From positions 806,001 through 870,000 of the forward strand of contig NZ_WSEL01000003.1 in assembly GCF_009758015.1 (NCBI RefSeq): a stretch of DNA of 64,000 nucleotides. The letters run 5' to 3'. Within the stretch, counting starts at the first letter, position 1; each line of letters begins with the position of its first letter. This DNA comes from Ramlibacter pinisoli (GTDB taxonomy: Bacteria > Pseudomonadota > Gammaproteobacteria > Burkholderiales > Burkholderiaceae_C). The notes beneath the pieces are model-generated. The model did no database searches. It was not told the origin of the DNA and worked only from the letters and a program-made list of their open reading frames with translations. The position numbers were made by a program, and so were the translations under genes. Below are positions 34,557-44,824 of the stretch, one piece after another.

Positions 34557-35898
34557 CGGGGGCCTCCGGCGCCTTGCACTCCGCGTGCCGGGCGAACTCG
34601 GGCTTCATGCACTGCTGCGACAGGCACGCCGCCAGGGCCAGGAACACCCGCTTGCCGCAGGCCTGCTTGGGCGACGCCGGCGCCGCGGCGACCTTCACCT
34701 CGGCGCCGGCTGCCGCGGGGGTGGCGGTTGCAGGGGTGCCGGTTGCAGGGGCGCCACCGGCGGCCGCACCAGCCGGTGCGGTGGCCGCCGCAACGGTCGC
34801 GGCCACGGCAGGAGCCGGGCGGGTCGCAGCCACGACAGGAGCCGTGCCGGTGCCGCTGGCGGCAGGGGTCGTGGCCGTCACCGGTGCGGCGGGGACACTG
34901 TCTCCCGCACCGCCGGCCGAGGGCCGGACCGCGACCGGTGCCGCCGGAGCGGGCCGGCTGTTGCCGGAACCCGCCGGCAGGCTGCCGGTGATCGTGTCCA
35001 TGTCGCGCAGGCTGCGCTGCAAGGTGGCGTTGGATTCGGCCGCCCGCCCGCCCGCGGCGGCGATGGCGCTGCCGCCGATCGCGCCCGCGACCGGCGAACC
35101 CCCGCGGGCCGCATTGACCGCGACGTTGGCCTCGCTGTTGACGACGCCGGTGCTGCCCGGCCGGGAGGCCAGGACGGCCGCCATGCCCCGGAAGGTGTCG
35201 CCGAGCGCCTGGGCCTGCTCGCGCTGCTGGCGCTGCTGGGCCCCCTGCGCCTCGGCGCGGGCCTGCTCCGCCATCTGGGGCGTCATGACGATCCGCGGCT
35301 GGTTGGCCGGCGGCACCGAGGGGACGGGTGTCGTGGCGCTGAGGCGCTGGCGCTGCTGCTCCCGCTCGTGCTGCTCGCGGGCGCGGTCCAGCTCGGCGCG
35401 GTACTGCTGCCGCTGGGCCTCCTCGTAGGCGGCCCGGGCGCGGCGCTGCTGCTCCTCGGCGGCCGCCCGGCTGGCCTGCTCCTGGCGCTCGTGCGCGCGG
35501 GCGACCTGGACGCAGTTCATGTACTGCGGATGCGCCTCGCGGCGGATGCGGTTCGCCTCGGCGAAGTTCTTCTCGGTGAGCTCGTGCAGCTGCTTGCGGC
35601 GGGCATCGTAGGGGGCGGTACAGCGCGCGTGGCTGCCATTGCCGCTACCGGCCAGGCCGCTGCAGGCCGCCAGCATCTGCCGGACGGTCTGGTTCGACTG
35701 GTCGACGTACTCACTGGCCCGGTTGCCGTAGACGTTCGCCTGCGACTTCGCCTGCTCCATGGCGAATTCGCACTGGGCCGTGCTGGTGGGCTGGGGCGGA
35801 AACCGCACCTGCGCTGCCGCTGCGCAGGCACCGAGCGATGCGAACAGGAATGCGAACCGGATCGCGGGACGCCCCGCGACGCGCTGTAAACGAGACAT
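34549..35898 (-). CDS. secreted hypothetical protein with cysteine-rich ends and low-complexity middle
   Basis: A 449-residue exported protein. A signal peptide (about residues 1-28, ACAAAAQ) is followed by a domain with four cysteines (CEFAMEQAKSQANVYGNRAS, MLAACSGL, ARCTAPYD, MNCVQVAR). Next come a Gln/Arg/Glu-rich coiled coil and a long Ala/Pro/Thr/Val linker with repeats such as PATGTPATATPAAAG. The C-terminus has a compact module CGKRVFLALAACLSQQCMKP then FARHAECK, which resembles a short cysteine motif I associate with Burkholderiales envelope and kinase proteins. The function is unknown; disulfides and periplasmic location are likely. Confidence 0.72.
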   Translation of the reverse strand: MSRLQRVAGRPAIRFAFLFASLGACAAAAQVRFPPQPTSTAQCEFAMEQAKSQANVYGNRASEYVDQSNQTVRQMLAACSGLAGSGNGSHARCTAPYDARRKQLHELTEKNFAEANRIRREAHPQYMNCVQVARAHERQEQASRAAAEEQQRRARAAYEEAQRQQYRAELDRAREQHEREQQRQRLSATTPVPSVPPANQPRIVMTPQMAEQARAEAQGAQQRQQREQAQALGDTFRGMAAVLASRPGSTGVVNSEANVAVNAARGGSPVAGAIGGSAIAAAGGRAAESNATLQRSLRDMDTITGSLPAGSGNSRPAPAAPVAVRPSAGGAGDSVPAAPVTATTPAASGTGTAPVVAATRPAPAVAATVAAATAPAGAAAGGAPATGTPATATPAAAGAEVKVAAAPASPKQACGKRVFLALAACLSQQCMKPEFARHAECKAPEAPVN

Positions 35899-35905
35899 GA
35901 GCCCT

Positions 35906-35922
35906 CCGTCCCGCTGGGACGG
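35906..35922 (-). promoter_or_regulatory. hairpin at ribosome-binding site of secreted-protein gene
   Basis: A perfect 7-base stem (CCGTCCC / GGGACGG, 3-base loop) ends in the GGAGGG ribosome site of the gene starting at 35898. The stem uses the GG of that site, so folding could reduce translation. Confidence 0.4.
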
Positions 35923-35937
35923 GCGAGATCATGCATC

Positions 35938-35966
35938 AATGGTCGAGCTGCGGCCAGCTCGCCATT
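35938..35966 (-). terminator. strong hairpin after the helicase gene
   Basis: A 12-base stem with one bulged base: AATGG-t-CGAGCTG, loop CGGC, CAGCTCGCCATT. It starts 9 bases after the helicase stop codon on the minus strand. No U-run follows, so termination may be weak or the hairpin may protect the 3' end. Confidence 0.5.
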
Positions 35967-35974
35967 GGGGAGGC

Positions 35975-37675
<1,701 letters not shown>

Positions 37676-37715
37676 GGAACTCTCATGCGGCCGCGCCCGG
37701 GGGACGCGGTCGTCG

Positions 37716-37766
37716 TGATGGTTAAGGGACATCAACCATCAGACGACATCCGGCGCGAGGCGCCGG
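37716..37766 (-). promoter_or_regulatory. tandem hairpins in helicase 5' leader
   Basis: Two perfect stems lie in the untranslated leader of the helicase gene: TGATGGTT / AACCATCA (37716-37723 with 37734-37741, 10-base loop) and CCGGCGC / GCGCCGG (37750-37756 with 37760-37766, loop GAG). Structured leaders are known targets of autoregulation for some RNA helicases. Confidence 0.45.
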
Positions 37767-37865
37767 TGGCTCAATCAGCGAGCCTGTGCATGAAGGGAGA
37801 TGCGGGGGATTGCGGCACGGGTGCGCCGCGGAAGCAGTGATTGTCGCACGGATCGGTGTTTTCCC

Positions 37866-38492
37866 CTAGTCCCCCGGGTGCGATGTCCCTACGCCGGCCC
37901 GGGCGCCCGCCCCCAGGTTCAGGAAGTGCTCGCGGTAGTGGACCAGTTCGTCGATGGATTCGTGCACGTCCGCCAGTGCCGTGTGGGCCTGCCGCTTGCG
38001 GAAGCTTCCGTAGACCTCGGGCCGCCAGCGCTTGGCCAGTTCCTTGAGCGTGCTGACGTCGAGGTTGCGGTAGTGGAAGAACGCCTCCAGCCGGGGCATG
38101 TACTTGACCAGGAAGCGGCGGTCCTGGCCGATGGTGTTGCCGCACAGCGGGCTGCCGTTCCTGGGCACGTAGGCCGCCACGAAGGCCAGCAGCGCCTGCT
38201 CGGCCTCGGCCTCGGTGACCGTCGAGGCCTTCACCCGGTCGATCAGGCCGCTGCGGCCGTGGGTGCCCTTGTTCCAGGCGTCCATCTTGTCGAGCTGGGC
38301 GTCACTCTGGTGGATGGCGAACACCGGGCCCTCGACGCGCGGCTGCAGGTCGGGCCCGGTGACCACGACGGCAATCTCGATGATGCGGTCGACCTCGGGG
38401 TCCAGGCCGGTCATCTCGCAGTCGAGCCAGACCAGGTTCTGGTCGCTCTTTCCCAGGGTCGCGGGGGCCTGTGCGGCAATCGTCTCAGTCAT
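37866..38492 (-). CDS. orn: oligoribonuclease
   Basis: A 208-residue 3'-5' exoribonuclease of the DEDDh family that degrades 2-5 nucleotide RNAs and the pGpG product of cyclic-di-GMP turnover; it acts in the cytoplasm as a dimer. Exo I is [10 protein letters not shown] (Asp24, Glu26), Exo II is in [16 protein letters not shown], and Exo III is [14 protein letters not shown] with His and Asp. About 14 extra residues precede the usual start. It is transcribed in the same direction as the helicase and divergently from the M48 protease. Confidence 0.96.
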   Translation of the reverse strand: MTETIAAQAPATLGKSDQNLVWLDCEMTGLDPEVDRIIEIAVVVTGPDLQPRVEGPVFAIHQSDAQLDKMDAWNKGTHGRSGLIDRVKASTVTEAEAEQALLAFVAAYVPRNGSPLCGNTIGQDRRFLVKYMPRLEAFFHYRNLDVSTLKELAKRWRPEVYGSFRKRQAHTALADVHESIDELVHYREHFLNLGAGARAGVGTSHPGD

Positions 38493-38556
38493 GTGGCGAT
38501 TGTGCCCAGTGCCGGCTGGCCTCGGCCGGCGGCGCCGCGTCGCCTAAACTCGTTGC

Positions 38557-39825
38557 ATGTCCCTGACGATTTTCTGGACCTTCGCGTTCGCCGCCGTGCT
38601 GCTGGCCGGCCTGGGCGTGAAGTTCTGGCTGGCCACGCGCCAGATCCGGCACGTGGCGCGCCACCGCGCCAGCGTGCCCGCCGCCTTCCAGGCCACCGTG
38701 TCCCTGCCGTCGCACCAGAAGGCGGCCGACTACACCATCGTGAAGGCCCGCGTGGGCCTGCTCGAGATGGCCTGGGGCGCGGCCGTGCTGCTGGGATGGA
38801 CGCTGCTGGGCGGCCTGCACGCGCTCAACCAGCTGCTGCTGGACTGGCTGGGCGCCGGCATGGCCCAGCAACTCGCGCTGGTGGTGGCGTTCGTCGCCAT
38901 CGGCGGCCTGCTGGAGTTGCCGTTCTCGCTCTACCAGACCTTCGTGGTCGAGGAGCGCTTCGGCTTCAACAAGATGACCTGGCGGCTGTGGATCGCCGAC
39001 ACGCTCAAGGGCCTGGTGGTGGGCGCGCTGATCGGCCTGCCCGCGGTGTGGCTCATCCTGTGGCTGATGGGCGCCGCCGGCACCCTGTGGTGGCTGTGGG
39101 CCTGGGGCGCCTGGATGGCGCTGAACCTGCTGCTGCTGGTGCTCTATCCCACCGTCATCGCGCCACTGTTCAACAAGTTCAAGCCGCTCGAGGACGAGAC
39201 CCTGCGCGCCCGGGTGACGGCCCTGATGCAGCGCTGCGGCTTCGCGGCCAAGGGGCTGTTCGTCATGGACGGCAGCAAGCGCAGCGCGCACGCCAACGCC
39301 TATTTCACCGGCTTCGGCGCCGCCAAGCGGGTGGTGTTCTTCGACACGCTGCTGGCCAAGCTGTCGCCCGGCGAGGTGGACGCCGTGCTCGCCCACGAGC
39401 TGGGCCACTTCAAGCACCGCCACATCACCAAGCGCATCGTCGGCCTGTTCGCGTTCAGCCTGCTGGGCTTCGCGGTGCTCGGCTTCCTGGCCACGCAGCC
39501 CTGGTTCTACACCGGCCTGGGGGTGGCGCCCAACCTCACGGGCGCCAACGACGCCCTGGCGCTGCTGCTGTTCCTGCTGGCGGTGCCGGTGTTCTCGTTC
39601 TTCGTCTCGCCGCTGGGGGCCCTGCTGTCGCGCCGGCACGAGTTCCAGGCCGACGCCTTCGCCGTCGCGCAGACCGGCCCGCAGGACCTGCGCACCGCGC
39701 TGCTCAAGCTGTACGAGGACAACGCGGCCACGCTCACCCCGGACCCGCTGTTCGTCAAGTTCTACTACTCGCACCCGCCGGCCACCGAGCGGCTGGCGCG
39801 GATGGCGGCGGGAGCGGCGGCATGA
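38557..39825 (+). CDS. M48-family metallopeptidase (Ste24/CAAX-protease-like)
   Basis: A 422-residue integral-membrane zinc protease. The zinc site is LAHELGHFKHRH (HExxH), and the third ligand Glu lies in RRHEFQADAFA. About seven hydrophobic segments surround it, including GLVVGALIGLPAVWLILWLM and VFSFFVSPLGALL. FVVEERFGFNKMTWRLW is the conserved block of Ste24-like enzymes. In bacteria it probably degrades damaged or misfolded membrane and exported proteins. It heads a run of three plus-strand genes, and its stop overlaps the pterin dehydratase start by four bases. Confidence 0.93.
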   Translation: MSLTIFWTFAFAAVLLAGLGVKFWLATRQIRHVARHRASVPAAFQATVSLPSHQKAADYTIVKARVGLLEMAWGAAVLLGWTLLGGLHALNQLLLDWLGAGMAQQLALVVAFVAIGGLLELPFSLYQTFVVEERFGFNKMTWRLWIADTLKGLVVGALIGLPAVWLILWLMGAAGTLWWLWAWGAWMALNLLLLVLYPTVIAPLFNKFKPLEDETLRARVTALMQRCGFAAKGLFVMDGSKRSAHANAYFTGFGAAKRVVFFDTLLAKLSPGEVDAVLAHELGHFKHRHITKRIVGLFAFSLLGFAVLGFLATQPWFYTGLGVAPNLTGANDALALLLFLLAVPVFSFFVSPLGALLSRRHEFQADAFAVAQTGPQDLRTALLKLYEDNAATLTPDPLFVKFYYSHPPATERLARMAAGAAA

Positions 39826-40160
39826 GCTCCATGCTGCTCGTCAAGGACTGGTCGGGCGTGCCGCGCCGCGCGCTCAAGCCCACCGAGGTGGTGACCCGCC
39901 TGGGCGCCCTGCCCGACTGGCGGCTCACCGGCGACGGGCCCGATGTCGCCATCGAGCGGGAGTTCCGCTTCGCCAACTACCACGAGACGATGGCGTTCGT
40001 GAATGCGGTCGCCTTCGTCGCCCACCGGCAGGACCACCACCCGGACCTGTCGGTGCACTACAACCGCTGCGTGGTGCGCTGGCAGACCCATGCGGTGCAG
40101 GGCCTGTCGGAGACCGACTTCGCCTGCGCCGCACTGGTCGACGGGCTGCTGGCGGCATGA
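39822..40160 (+). CDS. 4a-hydroxytetrahydrobiopterin dehydratase (pterin-4a-carbinolamine dehydratase)
   Basis: A 112-residue cytosolic enzyme that recycles the pterin cofactor used by aromatic amino-acid hydroxylases. The active-site set is visible: FRFANYHETMAFVNAVAFVA, then HRQDHHPDLSVHYNRCVVRW with the paired histidines, and a C-terminal GLSETDFACAALVDGL. The ATG at 39822 overlaps the protease stop (ATGA). No phenylalanine hydroxylase gene is in the window. Some members also act in molybdopterin metabolism. Confidence 0.93.
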   Translation: MSSMLLVKDWSGVPRRALKPTEVVTRLGALPDWRLTGDGPDVAIEREFRFANYHETMAFVNAVAFVAHRQDHHPDLSVHYNRCVVRWQTHAVQGLSETDFACAALVDGLLAA

Positions 40161-40169
40161 AGGCCGCCC

Positions 40170-41093
40170 TTGTCTGAGAACCCCGGCCTGCAGCCGGGCG
40201 TGGTCGTCGCCAGCTTCGGCCGCCACTGCCTGGTCGAGTCGCCCGACGGCGCGCGCCGCATCTGCCATCCGCGCGGCAAGAAGGCCCAGGTCGTGGTCGG
40301 CGACCGCGTGCAGTGGCGCCAGTCGCACGACGAGGGCACCATCGAGAAGGTGGAGCCGCGCCGCAACCTGTTCTACCGCCAGGACGAGATCCGCACCAAG
40401 TCGTTTGCCGCCAACCTCGACCAGGTGCTGGTGCTGGTGGCGGCCGAGCCCGAGTTCTCCGAGCACCAGCTCACCCGCGCCCTGATCGCCGCCGAGGCCG
40501 AGCGCATCGCGCCCGTCATCGCGCTGAACAAGAGCGACCTGGTGGATCCGTTCGAGCGCGCCTGGAGCCGGCTGCTGCCGTACCAGCAGATGGGCTACGG
40601 CGTGCTGCCGCTGTCGCTGCGCCTGTCGGGCGAGGTGGACCGGGCGCACCTGATGGCGCAGCTGGGCGGCAAGACGACGCTGGTGCTGGGCCCGTCCGGC
40701 GCCGGCAAGAGCACGCTGATCAACCTGCTCGTGCCCGGCGCGGTGGCCCAGACCGGCGAGATCTCGCGGGCACTGAACACCGGCAAGCACACCACCACCA
40801 GCACCACCTGGTACTGGGTCGACGAGGACCGCACCACGGCCCTGATCGATTCGCCCGGCTTCCAGGAATTCGGCCTGCACCACATCGACCCGATGCAGCT
40901 GGCCAACCTGATGCGCGACCTGCGGCCCCACGTGGGCCACTGCAAGTTCTACAACTGCACCCACCGCCACGAGCCGGGCTGCGCCGTCATCGCCGCCGTG
41001 GCGCACGCCGAAGCCGAGCATCCGGTGACCGCGCACCGCTACCGTATCTACGGCGACCTGTTCGAGGAACTGAGCCAGCCGCCGCGGTATTGA
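40170..41093 (+). CDS. rsgA: ribosome small-subunit-dependent GTPase A
   Basis: A 307-residue circularly permuted GTPase that checks late maturation of the 30S subunit. It has an N-terminal OB fold (VVVASFGRHCLVESPDG), then G4 NKSD, G1 GPSGAGKSTL, switch region GKHTTTSTTWYW, G3 DSPGFQEF and a C-terminal zinc knuckle CKFYNCTHRHEPGC. The start is a TTG at 40170 (MSENPGLQPG when initiated); the ATG at 40157 is out of frame and yields only a short peptide. It lies 9 bases after the dehydratase and is probably co-transcribed. Confidence 0.95.
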   Translation: MSENPGLQPGVVVASFGRHCLVESPDGARRICHPRGKKAQVVVGDRVQWRQSHDEGTIEKVEPRRNLFYRQDEIRTKSFAANLDQVLVLVAAEPEFSEHQLTRALIAAEAERIAPVIALNKSDLVDPFERAWSRLLPYQQMGYGVLPLSLRLSGEVDRAHLMAQLGGKTTLVLGPSGAGKSTLINLLVPGAVAQTGEISRALNTGKHTTTSTTWYWVDEDRTTALIDSPGFQEFGLHHIDPMQLANLMRDLRPHVGHCKFYNCTHRHEPGCAVIAAVAHAEAEHPVTAHRYRIYGDLFEELSQPPRY

Positions 41094-41095
41094 CA

Positions 41096-41111
41096 GCGGA
41101 CTCCCGTCCGC
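41096..41111. terminator. hairpin between convergent rsgA and CobD/CbiB-like genes
   Basis: A perfect 6-base stem GCGGAC / GTCCGC with a TCCC loop in the 23-base gap between two converging genes. There is no T-run; a bidirectional terminator is likely from position. Confidence 0.45.
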
Positions 41112-41116
41112 GGTCT

Positions 41117-42115
41117 TCAGCCCAGCAGCCGGGCCAGCGTCAGCAGCGCCAGCAGCACCATCCAGAGCACGACCGAGCGCCAGACCAGGCCGACGATGCT
41201 GCGCAGGTGGGCCGGTTCGGCCTCGCGGCCCGGGGTGCTCTCGGTGTCGCCGTCCGGGGACAGCTCGACCGAGGCGGCGCTGAACGTCTGCGAGCTGTTG
41301 GGCGCGAAGGCCGAGCGCAGCGCTTCGCCGCCCAGCCGCACGTTGACCGCGCCCGAGGTGGCGGCCAGCACCACGCCGTCGTTGTCGTTCGGGAAGCGCT
41401 GCGCATGGTGGCGCCAGCAGTCGATGGCCTCCTCGAAGCTGCCCACGATGGCGAAGGCCATGGCGGTGATGCGCGCCGGCAGCCAGTCGATGACGGCCCA
41501 GGCCCGGGTCGCGGCCAGTTGCAGCGCCTCGCTGGCCGGCTGGCCCTGCTGGCTGGTGCGGTGCCGCCAGTAGCGGGTCACGAACTCGCTCATCCGGTAG
41601 AGCACCGCGCCGGCCGGGCCGAAGCCGAACGCCGCCAGCACCGAGAACCAGGTCAGCACGCCGAACACGTGCCGGTGCGCCGCCAGCACCGAATACTCGA
41701 TCACGTGGCGCACGATCTCGCGCCGCGGCAGCTCGGCCGCATCGACCTGCTGCCACTGGGCCAGCAGCTCGCGGGCCCGGTCCTCCTCGCCGGCATCGAG
41801 CGCGTCGCGGATGGCGGTGAAGTGGTGGCTGAACTGGCGAAAGCCCAGCGTGACGTACAGCACGGCCACGCTCCAGACCACCGCTGCCGGCCAGCCGACG
41901 AACAGCAGCAGCGCCCAGTGGATGGCCAGCGCCGCCACGGCCGGCCCGACGGTGGCCACGCCCCAGGCGATCCAGCCGTGGTGCGGCCGGCCGGCGTCCA
42001 GGTTGCGGCTGGACCAGCGGGCCCAGGCGCGCAGTGCGCCGTGGATGGGGTTGTGGCGCGCCAGCGGCCGCACCTGCTCGAGGAGCAGCGCGAACAGGAT
42101 GGCGAAGAAGCTCAT
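41117..42115 (-). CDS. CobD/CbiB-family membrane protein
   Basis: A 332-residue integral-membrane protein resembling the CobD/CbiB family, which in cobalamin producers makes adenosylcobinamide. MSFFAILFALLLEQVRPLA at the start, RFSHHFTAIRDALDAGEEDR-like and ARAWAVIDWLPARITAMAFA segments are typical. Conserved RAWAVIDWLPAR matches the DxxPAR core of the family. No other cobalamin gene is nearby, so in this group it may have another role such as AmpE-like membrane signalling. The start at 42115 overlaps a mini frame (see 42112-42135). Confidence 0.82.
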   Translation of the reverse strand: MSFFAILFALLLEQVRPLARHNPIHGALRAWARWSSRNLDAGRPHHGWIAWGVATVGPAVAALAIHWALLLFVGWPAAVVWSVAVLYVTLGFRQFSHHFTAIRDALDAGEEDRARELLAQWQQVDAAELPRREIVRHVIEYSVLAAHRHVFGVLTWFSVLAAFGFGPAGAVLYRMSEFVTRYWRHRTSQQGQPASEALQLAATRAWAVIDWLPARITAMAFAIVGSFEEAIDCWRHHAQRFPNDNDGVVLAATSGAVNVRLGGEALRSAFAPNSSQTFSAASVELSPDGDTESTPGREAEPAHLRSIVGLVWRSVVLWMVLLALLTLARLLG

Positions 42116-42135
42116 GCGGGCCGGAAAAGGCTCAT
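42112..42135 (-). other. 7-codon leader mini-ORF overlapping the CobD/CbiB-like start
   Basis: On the minus strand an ATG at 42135 encodes MSLFRPA and then TGA, whose first bases overlap the CobD/CbiB-like ATG (ATGA). The two starts share a 9-base repeat, CTCATGCGG on the plus strand (42111-42119, 42131-42139), so this may be a tandem duplication of the start. It could couple translation or be an accident. Confidence 0.3.
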
Positions 42136-42177
42136 GCGGCGGATGATAAGTGGCGTTCCGGCTTTTCCGGCACCCCC

Positions 42178-42903
42178 TCAGGCCGCCAGGAACCGGTAGA
42201 AGTTGCGCAGGATGGCCGCCGTCACGCCCCAGATGAAGCGCTCGCCGGCCGCGCCGTCGGTGTAGGGCATGGAGAACCATTCGCGCCGCACCCCGGCGCC
42301 GTCGAACACGTGCCGGCGGTGGTGCGCCGGGTTCATCAGGAACGCCAGCGGCACCTCGAACGCGTCGGCCACCTCATGCGGATTGAGCGCCAGCGGGGCC
42401 CCGGCGTGCACCAGGCCGATGACCGGCGTGACGATGAAGCCGGTCCCGGTGGTGTAGGGGTCCATCCGCCCGATCACCTCGACGAACGAGCCGTCCAGGC
42501 CGATCTCCTCGTGCGCCTCGCGCAGCGCCGTGTGCACCGCGTCGGCGTCGGTGGGGTCGCGCTTGCCGCCCGGGAAGGCGATCTGCCCGGAATGGGTGGA
42601 CAGGTGCGTGGTGCGCTCGGTCAGCAGCACCGTCGGCTGCTCGCGCAGCACGATGGGCACCAGCACCGAGGCGTCGGCCGGCGTGCGGTCGGTGAAGCGC
42701 GGCTCGACCCGGACCTCGGGCTGCCAGGGCGGCGGCGAGCGGAAGCGCTCGCGCAGGGCGCCGGCCTGCAGCCGCGGCAGCGGCACCGGCGGCAGTTGCG
42801 AGTCGATGGCGGCCACCGGCACCGTGCGCGGGTCGAAGTTGGGCAGCTTCGACAGCGGCACCAGGTCGGGCGGCAACGGGGCGGGGGCGGGATCGATGGG
42901 CAT
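42178..42903 (-). CDS. CoA pyrophosphatase (NUDIX hydrolase)
   Basis: A 241-residue Nudix enzyme of the CoAse type, which splits coenzyme A or acyl-CoA to 3',5'-ADP and phosphopantetheine. The Nudix box reads GGKRDPTDADAVHTALREAH then EEIGL (G-x5-E variant with Asp at the first acidic site), and the CoA-specific block FPGGKRD precedes it. LTERTTHLSTHSGQIAFPGG is the UPF0035 signature of CoA pyrophosphatases. The N-terminal 60 residues are proline-rich. It follows rplS, after a terminator. Confidence 0.92.
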   Translation of the reverse strand: MPIDPAPAPLPPDLVPLSKLPNFDPRTVPVAAIDSQLPPVPLPRLQAGALRERFRSPPPWQPEVRVEPRFTDRTPADASVLVPIVLREQPTVLLTERTTHLSTHSGQIAFPGGKRDPTDADAVHTALREAHEEIGLDGSFVEVIGRMDPYTTGTGFIVTPVIGLVHAGAPLALNPHEVADAFEVPLAFLMNPAHHRRHVFDGAGVRREWFSMPYTDGAAGERFIWGVTAAILRNFYRFLAA

Positions 42904-42910
42904 GCGTGGT

Positions 42911-42955
42911 CGAAAAAACGAAAAAGCCGCCGCGGCACAGGGCCGGCGGCGGCTC
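42911..42955 (-). terminator. rho-independent terminator after rplS
   Basis: A GC-rich stem (GCCGCCG at 42926-42932 with CGGCGGC at 42947-42953) is followed on the minus strand by U-runs (complement of AAAAA and AAAAAA at 42913-42925). It is the clearest intrinsic terminator in the window and ends the S16-RimM-TrmD-L19 operon. Confidence 0.85.
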
Positions 42956-42973
42956 GTCGCAGGGCGGACGCTG

Positions 42974-43354
42974 TTACTGGGCGGCCGTCGTGCGGGTGCC
43001 GTGGGCCAGCTTTTCCTTGATGCGGGCCGACTTGCCGCTGCGGTCGCGCAGGTAGTACAGCTTGGCGCGGCGCACGTCGCCGCGGCGCTTGACCTCGATG
43101 CCGGCGATCAGCGGGCTGTAGGTCTGGAAGGTGCGCTCCACGCCTTCGCCGCTGGAGATCTTGCGCACCGTGAAGCCGCTGTTGAGGCCGCGGTTGCGCT
43201 TGGCGATGACGACGCCCTCGTAGGCCTGCACGCGCTTGCGGTTGCCTTCGACGACGTTGACGCTGACGATCACCGTGTCGCCGGGGGCGAACTCGGGGAT
43301 CTTCTTGCCCATGCGGGCGATTTCCTCTTGTTCGAGGGTCTGGATCAGGTTCAT
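42974..43354 (-). CDS. rplS: 50S ribosomal protein L19
   Basis: A 126-residue ribosomal protein at the 30S-50S interface. [60 protein letters not shown] and [20 protein letters not shown] are diagnostic. The ATG at 43354 was chosen over one at 43426, which adds unrelated residues. It is the last gene of the operon, with its own promoter in the 133-base gap after trmD. Confidence 0.98.
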   Translation of the reverse strand: MNLIQTLEQEEIARMGKKIPEFAPGDTVIVSVNVVEGNRKRVQAYEGVVIAKRNRGLNSGFTVRKISSGEGVERTFQTYSPLIAGIEVKRRGDVRRAKLYYLRDRSGKSARIKEKLAHGTRTTAAQ

Positions 43355-43472
43355 GGTGGTTCCAAGCGATCGTGCCGGCGCCTGTTGGTGGAATGTGTCC
43401 GGAAGGACAGGAACGGCGTGGACCACGTCGTTCCTCGGGGTTGCGGCGGGCAGAGGATCGAAAGAGCCCGAG

Positions 43473-43501
43473 ATTATAGCCCGGCGGCTACGGCTGGGCC
43501 A
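43473..43501 (-). promoter_or_regulatory. candidate internal promoter for rplS
   Basis: The minus strand carries a perfect -10 box TATAAT (complement of 43473-43478), with TGGCCC at the -35 place 17 bases away (complement of 43496-43501, poor match). It lies just after the trmD stop and would let L19 be made at a higher level than TrmD and RimM. Confidence 0.5.
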
Positions 43502-44240
43502 GGCGGCCCAGGAAGGCCTCGTCCGCAGGGGTCAGCCGGCCCGCCGCGCGGGCGGCCGCCAGCAGCTCGGGCCGCAGGCGGGCGGTGGCCTCCAGCCGGC
43601 GCTCGCGGCGCCAGCGCTCGATCTGCGCGTGGTGGCCGGACAGCAGCTCGGGCGGCACGCGGCGCCCCTCCCACTCCTCCGGCCGGGTGTAGTGCGGGCA
43701 GTCCAGCAGGCCGTCGATGGCGGGGTTGAAGCTGTCGGCCTCGTGGCTGCCGGCCTCGTTCAGCACGCCCGGCTGCAGGCGCGCCACCGCGTCCAGCAGC
43801 GCCATGGCTGCGATCTCGCCGCCCGAGAGCACGAAGTCGCCCAGGCTCAGCTCGACGTCGACATGGGCCTCAATGAAGCGCTGGTCGACGCCCTCGTAGC
43901 GGCCGCACAGCAGGATGGCGCCGCTACCGGCCGACCAGCCCTCGACGCCGGCATGGTCCAGGCGCTGCCCTACCGGTGAGAACAGCACCAGCGGGGCAGC
44001 ATCTGAGCGGTCGGCCCGGATGGCCGCCAGGCAGCGCGCCAGCGGCTCGGCCAGCATCACCATGCCAGGGCCGCCGCCGAACGGGCGGTCGTCGACGCGG
44101 CGGTAGTTGCCCTCGGCATGGTCGCGCAGGTTCCACAGCCGCACGTCGACCTGCTTCGAGGCGTAGGCGCGCCGCGTCACCCCGCTGTCCAGGAACGGCG
44201 CGAACAGCTCGGGAAAGAGGGTGATGACGTCGAAGCGCAT
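43488..44240 (-). CDS. trmD: tRNA (guanine-N1)-methyltransferase
   Basis: A 250-residue SPOUT enzyme that makes m1G37 in tRNA with SAM, preventing frameshifts. [54 protein letters not shown] and [18 protein letters not shown] (knot and SAM loop) are diagnostic. The C-terminal DNA/tRNA-binding part includes [20 protein letters not shown]. It starts 10 bases after rimM. Confidence 0.97.
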   Translation of the reverse strand: MRFDVITLFPELFAPFLDSGVTRRAYASKQVDVRLWNLRDHAEGNYRRVDDRPFGGGPGMVMLAEPLARCLAAIRADRSDAAPLVLFSPVGQRLDHAGVEGWSAGSGAILLCGRYEGVDQRFIEAHVDVELSLGDFVLSGGEIAAMALLDAVARLQPGVLNEAGSHEADSFNPAIDGLLDCPHYTRPEEWEGRRVPPELLSGHHAQIERWRRERRLEATARLRPELLAAARAAGRLTPADEAFLGRLAQP

Positions 44241-44250
44241 GCCCCCGGGC

Positions 44251-44817
44251 TCAGTAGTCCGGCTGCCAGTCGACGGTGATGCGCTTGCCGGCGAGGTCGA
44301 CGGTGTCGACGTAGGCGGAGACGAACGGGATCATGCGCTCGGCCGGCTGGCCGTCCTGCTCGTAGCCCACCACCAGCACGGTCTGCGGGCCGGTGGACAT
44401 CAGGTCGCGCACCTCGCCGAGGTCGAGGCCCTCGCGGTTGACCACGCGCAGGCCGAGCAGGTCGACCCAGTAGTACTCGTCGTCACCGGCGGTGGGGAAG
44501 CTGGAACGCGGCACGAAGATGCGCGCACCCTTGAGCGCCTCGGCGGCATTGCGGTCGTCGACCTCCTGCGCGGTGGCGACGATGCTGTCGGCGTGCTCCT
44601 TCGCTTCGCGGATGCGCAGCAGCACGGTGCCCGTGAAGGACGGCTTGGCCGTGCGTTCGGACGGCTGCAGGTACCAGCGCTTGGAAGAAAAAAGCGCTTC
44701 CGGGGAAGCGCTGTGGGGCAGGACCTTGAACCAGCCCTTGATGCCCCAGGCGTCGTGGATGCGGCCGACTTCGACGGCATCCGCGGGCAGTTCCGCGGGT
44801 TCGAGCCCGGCGGACAT
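44251..44817 (-). CDS. rimM: ribosome maturation factor RimM
   Basis: A 188-residue assembly factor binding S19 during 30S maturation. The N-terminal RimM domain has [20 protein letters not shown]. The C-terminal PRC barrel has [40 protein letters not shown] and [20 protein letters not shown]. The ATG at 44817 gives [10 protein letters not shown]. It lies 7 bases after rpsP; the frame extends upstream through rpsP but only as a shadow. Confidence 0.97.
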   Translation of the reverse strand: MSAGLEPAELPADAVEVGRIHDAWGIKGWFKVLPHSASPEALFSSKRWYLQPSERTAKPSFTGTVLLRIREAKEHADSIVATAQEVDDRNAAEALKGARIFVPRSSFPTAGDDEYYWVDLLGLRVVNREGLDLGEVRDLMSTGPQTVLVVGYEQDGQPAERMIPFVSAYVDTVDLAGKRITVDWQPDY

Positions 44818-44824
44818 GCGGGCC

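Noticed and set aside
37676..37735. Upstream ATG for the DEAD-box helicase
   Set aside because: The added 20 residues do not look like protein and the region forms the leader hairpin; the ATG at 37675 is preferred.
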